Assembly: GCF_900102515.1 (NCBI RefSeq)
Contig: NZ_FMVS01000031.1
Span: forward strand, 1 to 44,507
Length of the DNA stretch: 44,507 bases
Origin: Butyrivibrio sp. INlla14
GTDB lineage: Bacteria > Bacillota > Clostridia > Lachnospirales > Lachnospiraceae
Reading direction: 5' to 3'
Shown: one piece after another, positions 1-8,600 of the stretch
Position numbering within the stretch: the first letter of the stretch is position 1
Layout of the letters: the number at the start of each line of letters is the position of its first letter
The notes under the pieces: generated by a model
What the model was told of the DNA's origin: nothing
Seen by the model: only the letters and a program-made list of their open reading frames with translations
Databases searched by the model: none
Position numbers and translations under genes: made by a program

Positions 1-1045
1 CATATCCAAATGCTGATAGTATACCTGAGCGCCATTTTAAGAATGACTGTAGAAATGGCTTTTTTGAAGGATGAACAAGACGATATAACTTTTTGTCAGA
101 TTCTCTGTGTCGACCATATACGCCGTAATAGCGTATCATCTTGAAGTCTTTTTCTGGGATGTGCTGTATGAGACGCTTGATGAATTCAATGGCTGGTATG
201 GTCTCAGTTACAAGAACTTCATCTTCATGGCGATTGTAGTGGAAAATGATAGTATCCTTTTCTTTATCATAGGAATCTATTCTTGAAAGCCCTATTACAG
301 GGCGACCAAGGTAACGGCCTATATACTTGGCTACAGTATTCTTATCAGCAAGTGTTGGCTTTGCATAGATGTAGAAGCCATCCTTCTGATTTTTGTAAGA
401 GAGAGCTTTTTCTCTTTTGAACTGAGCTTTCTTTTGAGGATCAGTAATGCGCTTTTCTATAAGGCTTAGAAGAGCTGTTTGGAAAGCATGACGCATGTAT
501 TTGAAACTGAAGAAGTTGACCTTGCGCCAGAAACCAGTATCGCCAACTCCTCCTTCGGAGATGAGACAGTGTATATGAGGATTCCACTCAAGTGGTCTGC
601 CAAATGTATGCAGCACAAGGATATAACCGGGAGTGAAGTTTTGGGATTTGTTCATCTTGTAAAACATTTGGTGAATCACACTACTTGCAGCGTCAAATAG
701 GCAATTAAGAAGGTCTCTGTCTTCAAGAAAATAGTGGCGAAGTTCCTTAGAAATGGTGAACACACAGTGGCGATGCTGGCAGTTTATCAGTTTGAATGAC
801 ATGGCCTGGGCACGTTTCTGGGAATATAAAGCGCCACAAGTAGGGCAGAATCTTGAATGACAGCGGAAAGGAACGAACTTGAGAGTACCACATTCAGCAC
901 AACCATACATGGCGCCACCATAAGACGGATCGCCACAATTGATCATTTTATCAATGTTTTCCATCTCGGTCTTTCTGGGATGGAGTGTATATTGAATTTC
1001 TTCATAGTGATCACGGAATAATTCCTGCAAAGCATTTCGTTTCAT
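1..1045 (-). CDS. IS91/IS801-like Y2 transposase, C-terminal end cut off by window edge
   Basis: The frame is open from an ATG at 1043-1045 down to base 1, giving 348 residues with no stop, so the C-terminus lies outside the window. The N-terminal part holds a Cys/His zinc-binding module (C49, C52, C62, H63, C67, C70) of the kind found before the Y2 transposase domain. The HUH motif is visible as H157-I-H159 in the context EWNPHIHC. The paired catalytic tyrosines are Y241 and Y245 in YIGRYLGRP, the signature of IS91-type rolling-circle transposases. Members of this family cut one strand and transpose by rolling-circle replication, usually without terminal inverted repeats or target duplications. 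The frame is intact as far as it can be read, so the copy may be functional. The family assignment is firm; the exact element and its far end cannot be determined here. Confidence 0.9.
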   Translation of the reverse strand, partial: MKRNALQELFRDHYEEIQYTLHPRKTEMENIDKMINCGDPSYGGAMYGCAECGTLKFVPFRCHSRFCPTCGALYSQKRAQAMSFKLINCQHRHCVFTISKELRHYFLEDRDLLNCLFDAASSVIHQMFYKMNKSQNFTPGYILVLHTFGRPLEWNPHIHCLISEGGVGDTGFWRKVNFFSFKYMRHAFQTALLSLIEKRITDPQKKAQFKREKALSYKNQKDGFYIYAKPTLADKNTVAKYIGRYLGRPVIGLSRIDSYDKEKDTIIFHYNRHEDEVLVTETIPAIEFIKRLIQHIPEKDFKMIRYYGVYGRHRESDKKLYRLVHPSKKPFLQSFLKWRSGILSAFGY

Positions 1046-1085
1046 ATGATTTATTATGAAGAATTTGAGGCAAAAAACAACCCCA

Positions 1086-1103
1086 CCCCTCATGAGTGAG
1101 GGG
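1086..1103 (-). terminator. Hairpin, possible terminator of the 1165-5498 operon or IS end structure
   Basis: A perfect 7-bp inverted repeat (CCCCTCA / TGAGGGG) with a 4-base loop lies 62 bases past the stop of the 152-residue gene. Read on the minus strand, a T-rich stretch (TTGTTTTTT) follows only after 8-9 bases, which is late for a classical terminator. It also sits just upstream of the IS91-like transposase, so it could belong to the element's end instead. Confidence 0.4.
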
Positions 1104-1116
1104 CAGGGGAGTTGAG

Positions 1117-1135
1117 GTGCCGCAGGCACTTTTTT
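1117..1135 (+). terminator. GTGCC-GCA-GGCAC hairpin followed by six T
   Basis: A perfect 5-bp GC-rich stem with a 3-base loop (1117-1129) is followed directly by TTTTTT on the plus strand, which is the shape of an intrinsic terminator. No plus-strand gene precedes it, so a transcription role is not obvious. IS91-type elements carry hairpins at their ends, and the position 72 bases upstream of the transposase start fits that alternative. Confidence 0.4.
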
Positions 1136-1164
1136 ATTGTAAAAAAATGCATCTTCTATCTTCT

Positions 1165-1623
1165 TCAGACAGAAAATGCAAAAAGTGCAAGCTTTGAAAC
1201 TATAAGCTCTCTTATTATGATTCCTTTAGAAAGTTTTTCTTCGGGACTCATCTTTGTAAGCTGCTCTACTGTGTAGACCTTTTCCTTAAAGCCCCTGGAT
1301 TGGTCTACATTGTTTTTGTATTCAGAAACTCTTATCCTGCTCCTTAGCTGTTTGAATACTCTGTAATCAAAACTATCCTTGTTTAAGTAAAAGAAATGAC
1401 TCTCTAAAGTAGTATCAAGATCAACATCATCCTTTAAATATTTAGAAATAATTGTCTTAAATTTAAAAGGAACCATCTCATTATTCAAAAGCTCGTTATA
1501 ATTATAGCGTGCTCCAAAATAATATCTCTCTATATCCTGCATATAGTACTTAAAGTCATTTTCATTGACAATATTGTTCAATTCTTTTTGCTCCAGATCA
1601 GTTCTTTTTTTCTCCACTATCAA
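1165..1623 (-). CDS. Hypothetical protein, last gene of sensor/rhomboid/sigma-like operon
   Basis: I do not recognise this 152-residue protein. It is charged and mostly helical-looking, rich in Lys, Glu, Tyr and Asn, with no signal peptide and no clear membrane segment apart from a short hydrophobic C-terminal end (about residues 138-152). The longest frame starts at a TTG (1621-1623) inside the upstream sigma-like gene, overlapping it by 26 bases. A second TTG at 1579-1581 has a GGAG nine bases upstream and may be the real start. The overlap suggests translational coupling to the sigma-like gene, so the two products may act together. It does not look like a frameshifted sigma region 4: no helix-turn-helix or region 4.2 pattern is visible. 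Function unknown. Confidence 0.65.
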   Translation of the reverse strand: MIVEKKRTDLEQKELNNIVNENDFKYYMQDIERYYFGARYNYNELLNNEMVPFKFKTIISKYLKDDVDLDTTLESHFFYLNKDSFDYRVFKQLRSRIRVSEYKNNVDQSRGFKEKVYTVEQLTKMSPEEKLSKGIIIRELIVSKLALFAFSV

Positions 1624-2362
1624 GGTCTTCGATATTATCTCCGCTAAATTTTATAGCGCTTCTGATTTTATCTTCATCCCATCCAGTCTCATCCATGAGT
1701 TCCTTGACAGTTACTTTCCTTCGGAGATCCTCAGCAAGTTCGCTTGCCTTGTCAGCTACTTCCTGAACAAGTTTTAAAACCTTCTGCTCTCCTGCATCTT
1801 CCGCAAGATTATTCTCAACTGCTGCTTCCATCGCATCAAGCATAAGCTTGTATAAAAAGCTTTCAACTTCCTCTGGCTCGCCAACTGCATCAAGCATAGT
1901 TACGCCTCTTGTCAGAGCAAAGTTACCTTCACCAATTAGATCTTCAAGATAAACTCCCTGCTCGGTGTACATTTTTGCCACATCTACTACCAAAGGGAGA
2001 TAGCACTCAATAAGCTTTCTCTGAGCATCTTTATCTCCTGAAATTGCTGACATACTGATAGCTGTTTTCTCTCCATCTGTATATGCTGGAAGGTCCTTAA
2101 GGCTATCTAGATAGCTATTTAGATAATTATTTTCCTCATCAGTTAGATTAAATTCATCTGTATCTACAGCCTCACCAATGCCGATCTTGTGGCTTTTTAA
2201 ATATTCAAAAACCATCTCCATCTGCTTGTCATCGAGCTCAAGCTCTGAAAAAGCTGATTCAACCTGTTCTTTTGATATTACATTTTTATTTTCTCTTGCA
2301 GTTCTTGTTACAAGCTTTAATATTTCTGCAAACTCTTTTTCTTTATTGTCAATGTTACCCAT
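1598..2362 (-). CDS. Sigma-70-like protein lacking region 4 and with degenerate region 2.3/2.4
   Basis: The 254-residue protein follows the order of a primary sigma factor but stops early. Residues about 27-63 resemble region 1.1 (acidic, ending FEYLKSHKIGIG). Residues 70-112 resemble region 1.2. Residues 112-158 match regions 2.1-2.2, including LIECYLPLVVDVAKMY and DLIGEGNFALTRGV, the surface that binds the beta-prime coiled coil. The aromatic strand-opening and -10 recognition segment (normally FSTYATWWIRQAI) is replaced by an unrelated helix at about 160-185. Residues 190-248 resemble region 3. Region 4, needed for -35 recognition, is absent. The start ATG at 2360-2362 has AAGGAG eight bases past the rhomboid-like stop. 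It could be an RNA polymerase-binding regulator or decoy rather than a promoter-recognising sigma; that role is inferred. Confidence 0.8.
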   Translation of the reverse strand: MGNIDNKEKEFAEILKLVTRTARENKNVISKEQVESAFSELELDDKQMEMVFEYLKSHKIGIGEAVDTDEFNLTDEENNYLNSYLDSLKDLPAYTDGEKTAISMSAISGDKDAQRKLIECYLPLVVDVAKMYTEQGVYLEDLIGEGNFALTRGVTMLDAVGEPEEVESFLYKLMLDAMEAAVENNLAEDAGEQKVLKLVQEVADKASELAEDLRRKVTVKELMDETGWDEDKIRSAIKFSGDNIEDLDSGEKKN

Positions 2363-2370
2363 AACACTCC

Positions 2371-3243
2371 TTATTTAACATGCTGATGTGTAAATAGATG
2401 CTCCTGGCAATACTCATAATTACCATTACATTTAGAACAGAATCTAAATTCCAGATCAGGATTTGTAACTTCTGTTCTGCCACAAACAGCGCATTTATGC
2501 CTTGTCACACCCCTTGGCGTCATGCGAACATTCTTCTGAAATTCAGATCTTCTGTGCATCTCACCAGGTTTATATTTATTTAACTTACCAAGAGCAGCAT
2601 AAAACAACAGCAAATTAATAAATTGTGATCCAATTGCAAAAAATACAGCGTAGTCACGTTGAATAAACGCTATAAAGCACTGATATGCAAGAAATGCTCC
2701 GTAAAAATATCCAAGGTACTTGACCTTGATTGGTATAAGAAACATAAGAAGTACCTGAACATTCGGATACAATATAGCAAAAGCCAGGAACACTATCTGC
2801 TGCAGGTAATAGCTACTAAAGGTAAAAGAAATAATTGGCATATATGTTTGTGTAAACTCTATGCCATACATACTTACATTAAGGAAATACGCCAAAAATG
2901 CACCTATTATCATAAGTAGTGCACCAGATATGATAAATAGGTTATATCTGAAGGTCCCAAGCGTTCTCTCCATATTAGATCCGACAAAATAGTAAAAAAG
3001 CAACGTGATAATGACCAGAATGCTAACCTTTGAAGGAGGAATTATAAGCCAGGTAACAAGTCTCCAAATCTGGCCTCTCAATATCATTTCAGGATTTAAT
3101 GTAAGAAAACTAATAATATTAACCTGCGCTGGTGCAAGTTCAAGTACATATCCTATAGCATATAGAACTACCAGGTAAAGAGTTAGATTTGGAATTGCGT
3201 ACTTTCCAAATTTTTTCTCCAGATTATTTATAAATTTGTTCAT
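2371..3243 (-). CDS. Rhomboid/derlin-like membrane protein with C-terminal zinc ribbon
   Basis: The 290-residue protein has about six hydrophobic segments in residues 18-215. Two stretches are typical of the rhomboid superfamily: RGQIWRLVTW after the first membrane segment, and GSNMERTLGTFRYN before the third. The catalytic GxSG serine motif of rhomboid proteases is not visible (the nearest is IISG in a membrane segment), so it resembles the non-proteolytic derlin/TMEM115-type branch. The C-terminus carries a cytosolic zinc-ribbon-like module (C251, C254, C269, C272, C279, H282, and further His). The ATG overlaps the stop of the upstream sensor gene by four bases (ATGA), and only eight bases separate it from the sigma-like gene, so the four genes are probably co-translated. 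It may hold or sense a partner at the membrane; this is inference. Confidence 0.8.
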   Translation of the reverse strand: MNKFINNLEKKFGKYAIPNLTLYLVVLYAIGYVLELAPAQVNIISFLTLNPEMILRGQIWRLVTWLIIPPSKVSILVIITLLFYYFVGSNMERTLGTFRYNLFIISGALLMIIGAFLAYFLNVSMYGIEFTQTYMPIISFTFSSYYLQQIVFLAFAILYPNVQVLLMFLIPIKVKYLGYFYGAFLAYQCFIAFIQRDYAVFFAIGSQFINLLLFYAALGKLNKYKPGEMHRRSEFQKNVRMTPRGVTRHKCAVCGRTEVTNPDLEFRFCSKCNGNYEYCQEHLFTHQHVK

Positions 3244-5498
3244 TTATTTACCTCTTTAATGTTTTTAAATTCGTCTCCAGACACAGCAACTATAGGAATT
3301 CTTGCTTTTTCCGAGTTTCCAAGGTTACGTATCTGTCTTGATGCCTCATATCCATCCACATTAGGTGTCTGAATGTCAATGATCAATAGATCGAAATACC
3401 CTGCAGGCGCAGCAACTATCTTATTGACTGCGTCAGTTCCATCGTTGGCCACTTGAACCTCAAATCCTGTCTTTTTAAGAAGAGCTGTAACATTATTCCT
3501 GACACTTGTAATAGAATCAACAATAAGAGTTCTATTGCCGCTAAAGTCATAGGCAGAAAGAATTTCTTCTATGTTTTCTGATGTAGCTTCCTTTATATCC
3601 AGGATAAACTGCCTGAACTTCAGGTTCTGATCATTGGAATTGTACTGTCCACTCTCTACACTACTAAAATCATGGACATCATCAATAAGCCACAACAGAT
3701 GGCTGCTCAGGTCCTTGATCTTACCAAGATATTCATCCGTTCTGCCGCTTTTGTCTTTTCCTGCTATATTAGCATAATCAATGATACTGTCAACAGAGTT
3801 ATGCATATCTTCTGATAATCTATTTAGGAAAAGAGTCTTTGAAATGTTGGCTTTTTCCATTTCGATACGGGCTTTTTCCTTCTCCTTTATTGCTTTTAAA
3901 GATTTATGACGATCTTTTTGTAAGAAGAACAAAATAACAGCCAGAATCAAAAGCGCAAATACAAATATTGCCCATATGTTATCAAAAAACATGTCAGCAA
4001 GAGTATATTTTGCAAGTCCTTCAGAATACTGATATGCAAGATTTATAGAAAATTCCTGCCCGGTAACACTCATTCCTCTGTTTAGAAGCTTTAAAAGTCC
4101 CTCATTACCAATTTTTACGCCAAAGCATCTGTCATCGGTGTATGGAAGCTGTCTGAAGGATAACTTTCTATATGTTCTGTTTTTAAGCAGTGTATTAGTT
4201 CTAAGACCATTTAATGTAGTGCATTTTACCTTGCCATCAATAACAGCATTCAAACAGTCATATGTAGAATCATAATAGGTTATTGTGGAATCAGGATAAT
4301 GAGTTTTTACGAAGTAGTACTGCATTTTATTATTTTTGTTTATAGCAAAATCTGCATTTGAAGCGCTGATAAATTCATCACTATATATTAGATTTACTGC
4401 AGTGGAAGTAACTGCACTCGTCAAATACAAACCATCCTCTTCTGAATAAAAAAGTCCTCCACCAACTGGAAAGGCTACATCAATCTCGCCTTTAGAAAGA
4501 GCTTTTGTCAGATCGTCATAATCCTGATACCCTTGATAGCTCACTTTGACAGATTCAAGGCTTAAGTTTTTGAAAATTTCAGGTACAAGATCTTTTACGA
4601 AACCTGTTACATTGCCATCTTTATCAGTGTCACTATATGGAAGATAATTCTCAAGATAGCCTATCCTTAATTCAGTATTTTCAGCAATCCATTCTTTCTC
4701 AACTTCTGAGAACGCTCTGCTAGTCAGACTTGATGCATAATATTTATTTCGCAAAAGGCTGATATAATTCGGGTCTTCATAATACAGCTGTTCCTGAGCA
4801 GTATTTAACTCTTTCAACAATTTGGGATTATTCTTAGAAACACACAAGTAATAATCTGATGATCCAAAAGATGAAAGTATTTCAGCGTGAGTTCTGGAAT
4901 TTGTACCATCTGTTTCAGTAGCCATTACATCTATATCTTTTTTATCAAAGGCAGCAAAAAGAGCATCATAACTAGTATAGGTAATGATGTTGGAGTTTAT
5001 CTTTTTTTCTGAAAGAAAATCTATAAGTTTGTTCTTTATGGCACTATCAAGGACTCCGATTTTCTTGCCATTAAGAGAAGTAAGATGAGTTGAAATAGTA
5101 TCATCATCCTCATGCTTGACAAGGCTATAGCTTTCTGTTCCCATTGGCCTGTCGGGATAAAGGAACATATCTTCTCTTTCCTCGAGGAATGCAAGGCCGG
5201 CTACCATGTCGACTTCACCATTAAGAAGCATATTATATATATCTACAAAATCCCCATAGATATATTCATATTTCCATCCAGTAAACTCAGATAACTTACG
5301 ATAATATTCATAAGCATAGCCAGCTTTAATGCTGTCATCTGAAGCACCTTCTTCAAACACTTCATTTTCATAATATCCAACTTTTATTATCTTGGACTCT
5401 GCTGCAGCATAAGACCTGAATGGTATGCAAACAGAACTGAGAATGATTATCAGAAAAAATAGAAAGAATTCTCTAAAGATTTTCTTGAACATTACCAT
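3240..5498 (-). CDS. Degenerate hybrid sensor: two periplasmic-binding domains, membrane helix, truncated receiver
   Basis: I place the start at ATG 5496-5498, which follows GAGGGGTGAA; an upstream in-frame ATG at 5534 lacks a site. Positions below count from 5534. A signal peptide (about 18-44) is followed by two tandem family 3 solute-binding domains (about 47-275 and 285-525), as in BvgS-like sensors. A membrane helix lies near 535-556. A HisKA-like helix pair follows, but the phosphoacceptor position reads SEDMHNS instead of SHEIRTP, with E575 in place of His. No HATPase domain exists. The receiver domain (667-764) keeps the phosphorylatable Asp (D720 in IIDIQTPNVDGYE) but one acidic-pocket residue is Ser and the protein ends before the conserved Lys. 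It cannot work as a normal kinase; it may sense amino-acid-like ligands and signal through its operon partners. Confidence 0.85.
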   Translation of the reverse strand: MVMFKKIFREFFLFFLIIILSSVCIPFRSYAAAESKIIKVGYYENEVFEEGASDDSIKAGYAYEYYRKLSEFTGWKYEYIYGDFVDIYNMLLNGEVDMVAGLAFLEEREDMFLYPDRPMGTESYSLVKHEDDDTISTHLTSLNGKKIGVLDSAIKNKLIDFLSEKKINSNIITYTSYDALFAAFDKKDIDVMATETDGTNSRTHAEILSSFGSSDYYLCVSKNNPKLLKELNTAQEQLYYEDPNYISLLRNKYYASSLTSRAFSEVEKEWIAENTELRIGYLENYLPYSDTDKDGNVTGFVKDLVPEIFKNLSLESVKVSYQGYQDYDDLTKALSKGEIDVAFPVGGGLFYSEEDGLYLTSAVTSTAVNLIYSDEFISASNADFAINKNNKMQYYFVKTHYPDSTITYYDSTYDCLNAVIDGKVKCTTLNGLRTNTLLKNRTYRKLSFRQLPYTDDRCFGVKIGNEGLLKLLNRGMSVTGQEFSINLAYQYSEGLAKYTLADMFFDNIWAIFVFALLILAVILFFLQKDRHKSLKAIKEKEKARIEMEKANISKTLFLNRLSEDMHNSVDSIIDYANIAGKDKSGRTDEYLGKIKDLSSHLLWLIDDVHDFSSVESGQYNSNDQNLKFRQFILDIKEATSENIEEILSAYDFSGNRTLIVDSITSVRNNVTALLKKTGFEVQVANDGTDAVNKIVAAPAGYFDLLIIDIQTPNVDGYEASRQIRNLGNSEKARIPIVAVSGDEFKNIKEVNK

Positions 5499-5598
5499 TT
5501 CACCCCTCAATATTTCATAAGATAATGATATCATAAAATGTCAAGAAATTTTCTATAAAGTTTTAGACACATCGTATTTTTTGTGCAATTTCAATCAA

Positions 5599-5627
5599 TT
5601 GATTTTTCACAATCTGTGCATTATAAT
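5599..5627 (+). promoter_or_regulatory. Sigma-A-type promoter for the activase gene
   Basis: TTGATT at 5599-5604 and TATAAT at 5622-5627 are separated by 17 bases, close to consensus. Transcription would begin near 5634, leaving an untranslated leader of about 65 bases before the ATG at 5700. No riboswitch-like fold is obvious in that leader. Confidence 0.75.
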
Positions 5628-5699
5628 CATAGAGATTGTCTTTTATACATTTAATTAGAAGAAAGACTTACATTTAATAGACATGAGGTGATTTTTTCA

Positions 5700-8600
5700 A
5701 TGATATCCAAGGATTACACATTAGGTATAGATATTGGTTCAACCACTGTTAAAATAGCCCTTTTAGATTCTGAGCACAATATAGTTTTTTCAGATTACAA
5801 GAGGCATTTTGCTAACATTCAGGAAACTCTTTCAGATCTTCTTGTAGAAGCTAGAGCTGTCAGCGGAAATGTTATTTTGCATCCTGTTATCACTGGTTCA
5901 GGTGGTCTTACTCTTGCCAAGCACCTGGAAGTTCCATTTGTGCAGGAAGTTATAGCTGTTTCTACTTCTCTTAAAGAACTTGCACCCAAGACAGACGTTG
6001 CTATTGAGCTGGGGGGTGAGGATGCCAAGATCATTTATTTTGAAGATGGTAATGTTGAACAACGAATGAATGGTATCTGTGCCGGTGGTACAGGTTCTTT
6101 TATTGACCAGATGGCCGCTCTTCTGCAGACAGACGCCTCTGGTCTTAATGAATATGCAAAAAATTACAAATCATTATATACAATTGCAGCAAGATGCGGC
6201 GTATTTGCTAAGTCTGATATTCAGCCACTTATCAACGAAGGTGCCACCAAGGAAGACCTGGCAGCTTCTATTTTCCAGGCTGTTGTAAACCAGACTATAT
6301 CTGGCCTTGCTTGTGGTAAGCCAATAAGAGGACATGTCGCATTTCTAGGCGGTCCTCTTCACTTCCTGGATCAGCTGAAGGCTTCTTTTGTCCGTACTTT
6401 AAAACTCGATGAGGAACATACAATTGATACTGATAATTCTCATCTTTTTGCAGCTATAGGCTCAGCCCTCAATGCAAAAGAGGAAACATCCTATTCAATG
6501 GATGAAATGGTGGGCAAGCTTTCTCATAAGATAGTTATGGATGCTGAGGTTTCAAGACTTGATCCTCTGTTTCGAAATGAAGATGAGTATAAGGCTTTTA
6601 GAAACAGGCAGGATCAGTACAAGGTAAAGACAAGGAAACTTGACTCATATCAAGGCAAGGCATTCCTTGGTATTGATGCAGGTTCTACTACGACAAAGTG
6701 TGCCCTCATCAGTGAGGATGGAGATCTGCTCTACTCTTTTTATTCCAGTAACAATGGAAGCCCTCTTAAAACAGCTATTTCTTCTATTCAGGAAATTTAC
6801 AAACTTATGCCTAAGGGTGTAGAAATTGCAAGATCTTGTTCTACTGGCTATGGTGAGGCGCTTCTTAAATCAGCTCTTTTATTAGACGACGGAGAAGTTG
6901 AAACTATCGCTCATTATAATGCGGCAGCTTTCTTTGATCCTGAGGTTGACTGCATTCTTGATATCGGTGGTCAGGATATGAAATGTATCCATATCAAGAA
7001 TCAATCTGTAGATTCAGTTCAGCTAAACGAGGCATGTTCTTCAGGATGTGGTTCTTTTATAGAAACCTTTGCCAAATCGTTGGACTATAGCGTTCAGGAT
7101 TTTGCTAAGGTTGCTCTTTATGCCAATTCTCCTGTTGATCTTGGAACAAGATGTACTGTATTTATGAATTCCAGGGTCAAGCAGGCTCAGAAGGAAGGCG
7201 CTGATGTCGCAGATATTTCCTCAGGTCTCGCATACTCAGTTATCAAGAACGCACTCTTTAAGGTTATAAAAGTTTCTGATGCTAAGGATCTTGGCGAGCA
7301 TATCGTAGTTCAGGGTGGAACATTCTATAATGATGCTGTTCTTCGCGCTTTTGAGATAATTTCAGGGGCTGAAGCTATACGTCCTGATATCGCTGGTATC
7401 ATGGGTGCATTTGGAGCAGCTCTTATTGCCAGGGACAGATATAACGAAACTACTGATTACAAAACAACTATGCTTTCTATCGATCAGATAAATGGTCTTG
7501 AGTATACTACCAGCATGACAACCTGCCAGGGCTGTACAAACCACTGTAGGCTCACTGTCAATAAGTTCACTGGCGGCCGTCAGCATATCTCAGGAAACCG
7601 TTGTGAAAGAGGAATTGGCAAGGTAAAAAATGCCGAGGGAATTCCTAACCTGTTTGATTATAAATATAAGAGAATATTTGGCTATGAGCCTCTTACAGCT
7701 GACAAGGCTACAAGAGGCACTGTAGGTATTCCAAGAGTTCTTAATTTCTACGAGAACTATCCTTTCTGGTTTACATTCTTTACTAAACTAGGCTATAGGG
7801 TTGTACTATCACCAAGATCAACTCATCAGATTTATGAGCTTGGTATTGAATCAATCCCTAGTGAATCAGAGTGCTATCCAGCCAAGATAAGCCATGGTCA
7901 TATTGAATGGCTTATTAAACAGAAGGTTGATTTTATCTTCTACCCTGGGCTTTTCTATGAGCGTGAGGAAGTAGAAGGCGCAACTAACCATTATAACTGC
8001 CCTATCGTTACTTCTTACTCTGAGAACATAAAGAATAATGTTGAAGCTATTACTAATGGAAGTGTAAGACTTAGAAATCCATTTATGGCTTTCACTTCTC
8101 TTGAAACAGCTACAAGCGCTCTGGTTAAAGAGTTTAAAGAAATCCCTGCTGAGGAGATCGTAGCCGCAGCAAGCGAGGGATGGAAAGAAATGGCCAAGGC
8201 CAGAAAAGATGTTCAGGATAAGGGTGAAGAAACTCTTAAATGGATTGAAGAAAATGGCCGCCACGGTATTGTTCTTGCAGGGCGTCCTTACCATGTTGAT
8301 CCTGAAATAAATCATGGAATTCCAGATATGATCTGTTCCTATGGTGTTGCAGTACTTACAGAGGACAGCATATCTCATCTTGGAACTCCTGAGAGACCAC
8401 TCATAGTGTCTGACCAGTGGATGTATCATTCTAGATTATATGCTGCTGCAAGCTATGTTCGTACACGAGATGACCTGGATCTTATTCAGCTAAACTCCTT
8501 CGGATGCGGCCTTGATGCAGTAACAACAGATCAGGTCAATGATATTCTTTCAGGCTCGGATAAGATTTATACATGCCTAAAGATTGATGAAGTAAATAAC

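Noticed and set aside
479..700. A 73-codon plus-strand frame inside the transposase
   Set aside because: It is antisense to the HUH region of the transposase and has no supporting signals.
1165..2362. The sigma-like and 152-residue genes as one frameshifted sigma factor
   Set aside because: The downstream protein shows no region 4 or helix-turn-helix pattern, and the sigma-like frame already ends after a complete region 3.
5515..5544. TTGACA on the minus strand (5539-5544) as promoter of the sensor operon
   Set aside because: The -35 word is perfect, but no good -10 lies at 16-18 bases and any start point would fall very close to the ribosome binding site, so I did not list it.
7866..8429. 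A 187-codon open frame on the minus strand inside the activase gene
   Set aside because: It lies wholly opposite a well-conserved coding region, has no ribosome binding site and resembles no known protein; it is a by-product of the codon use on the other strand.
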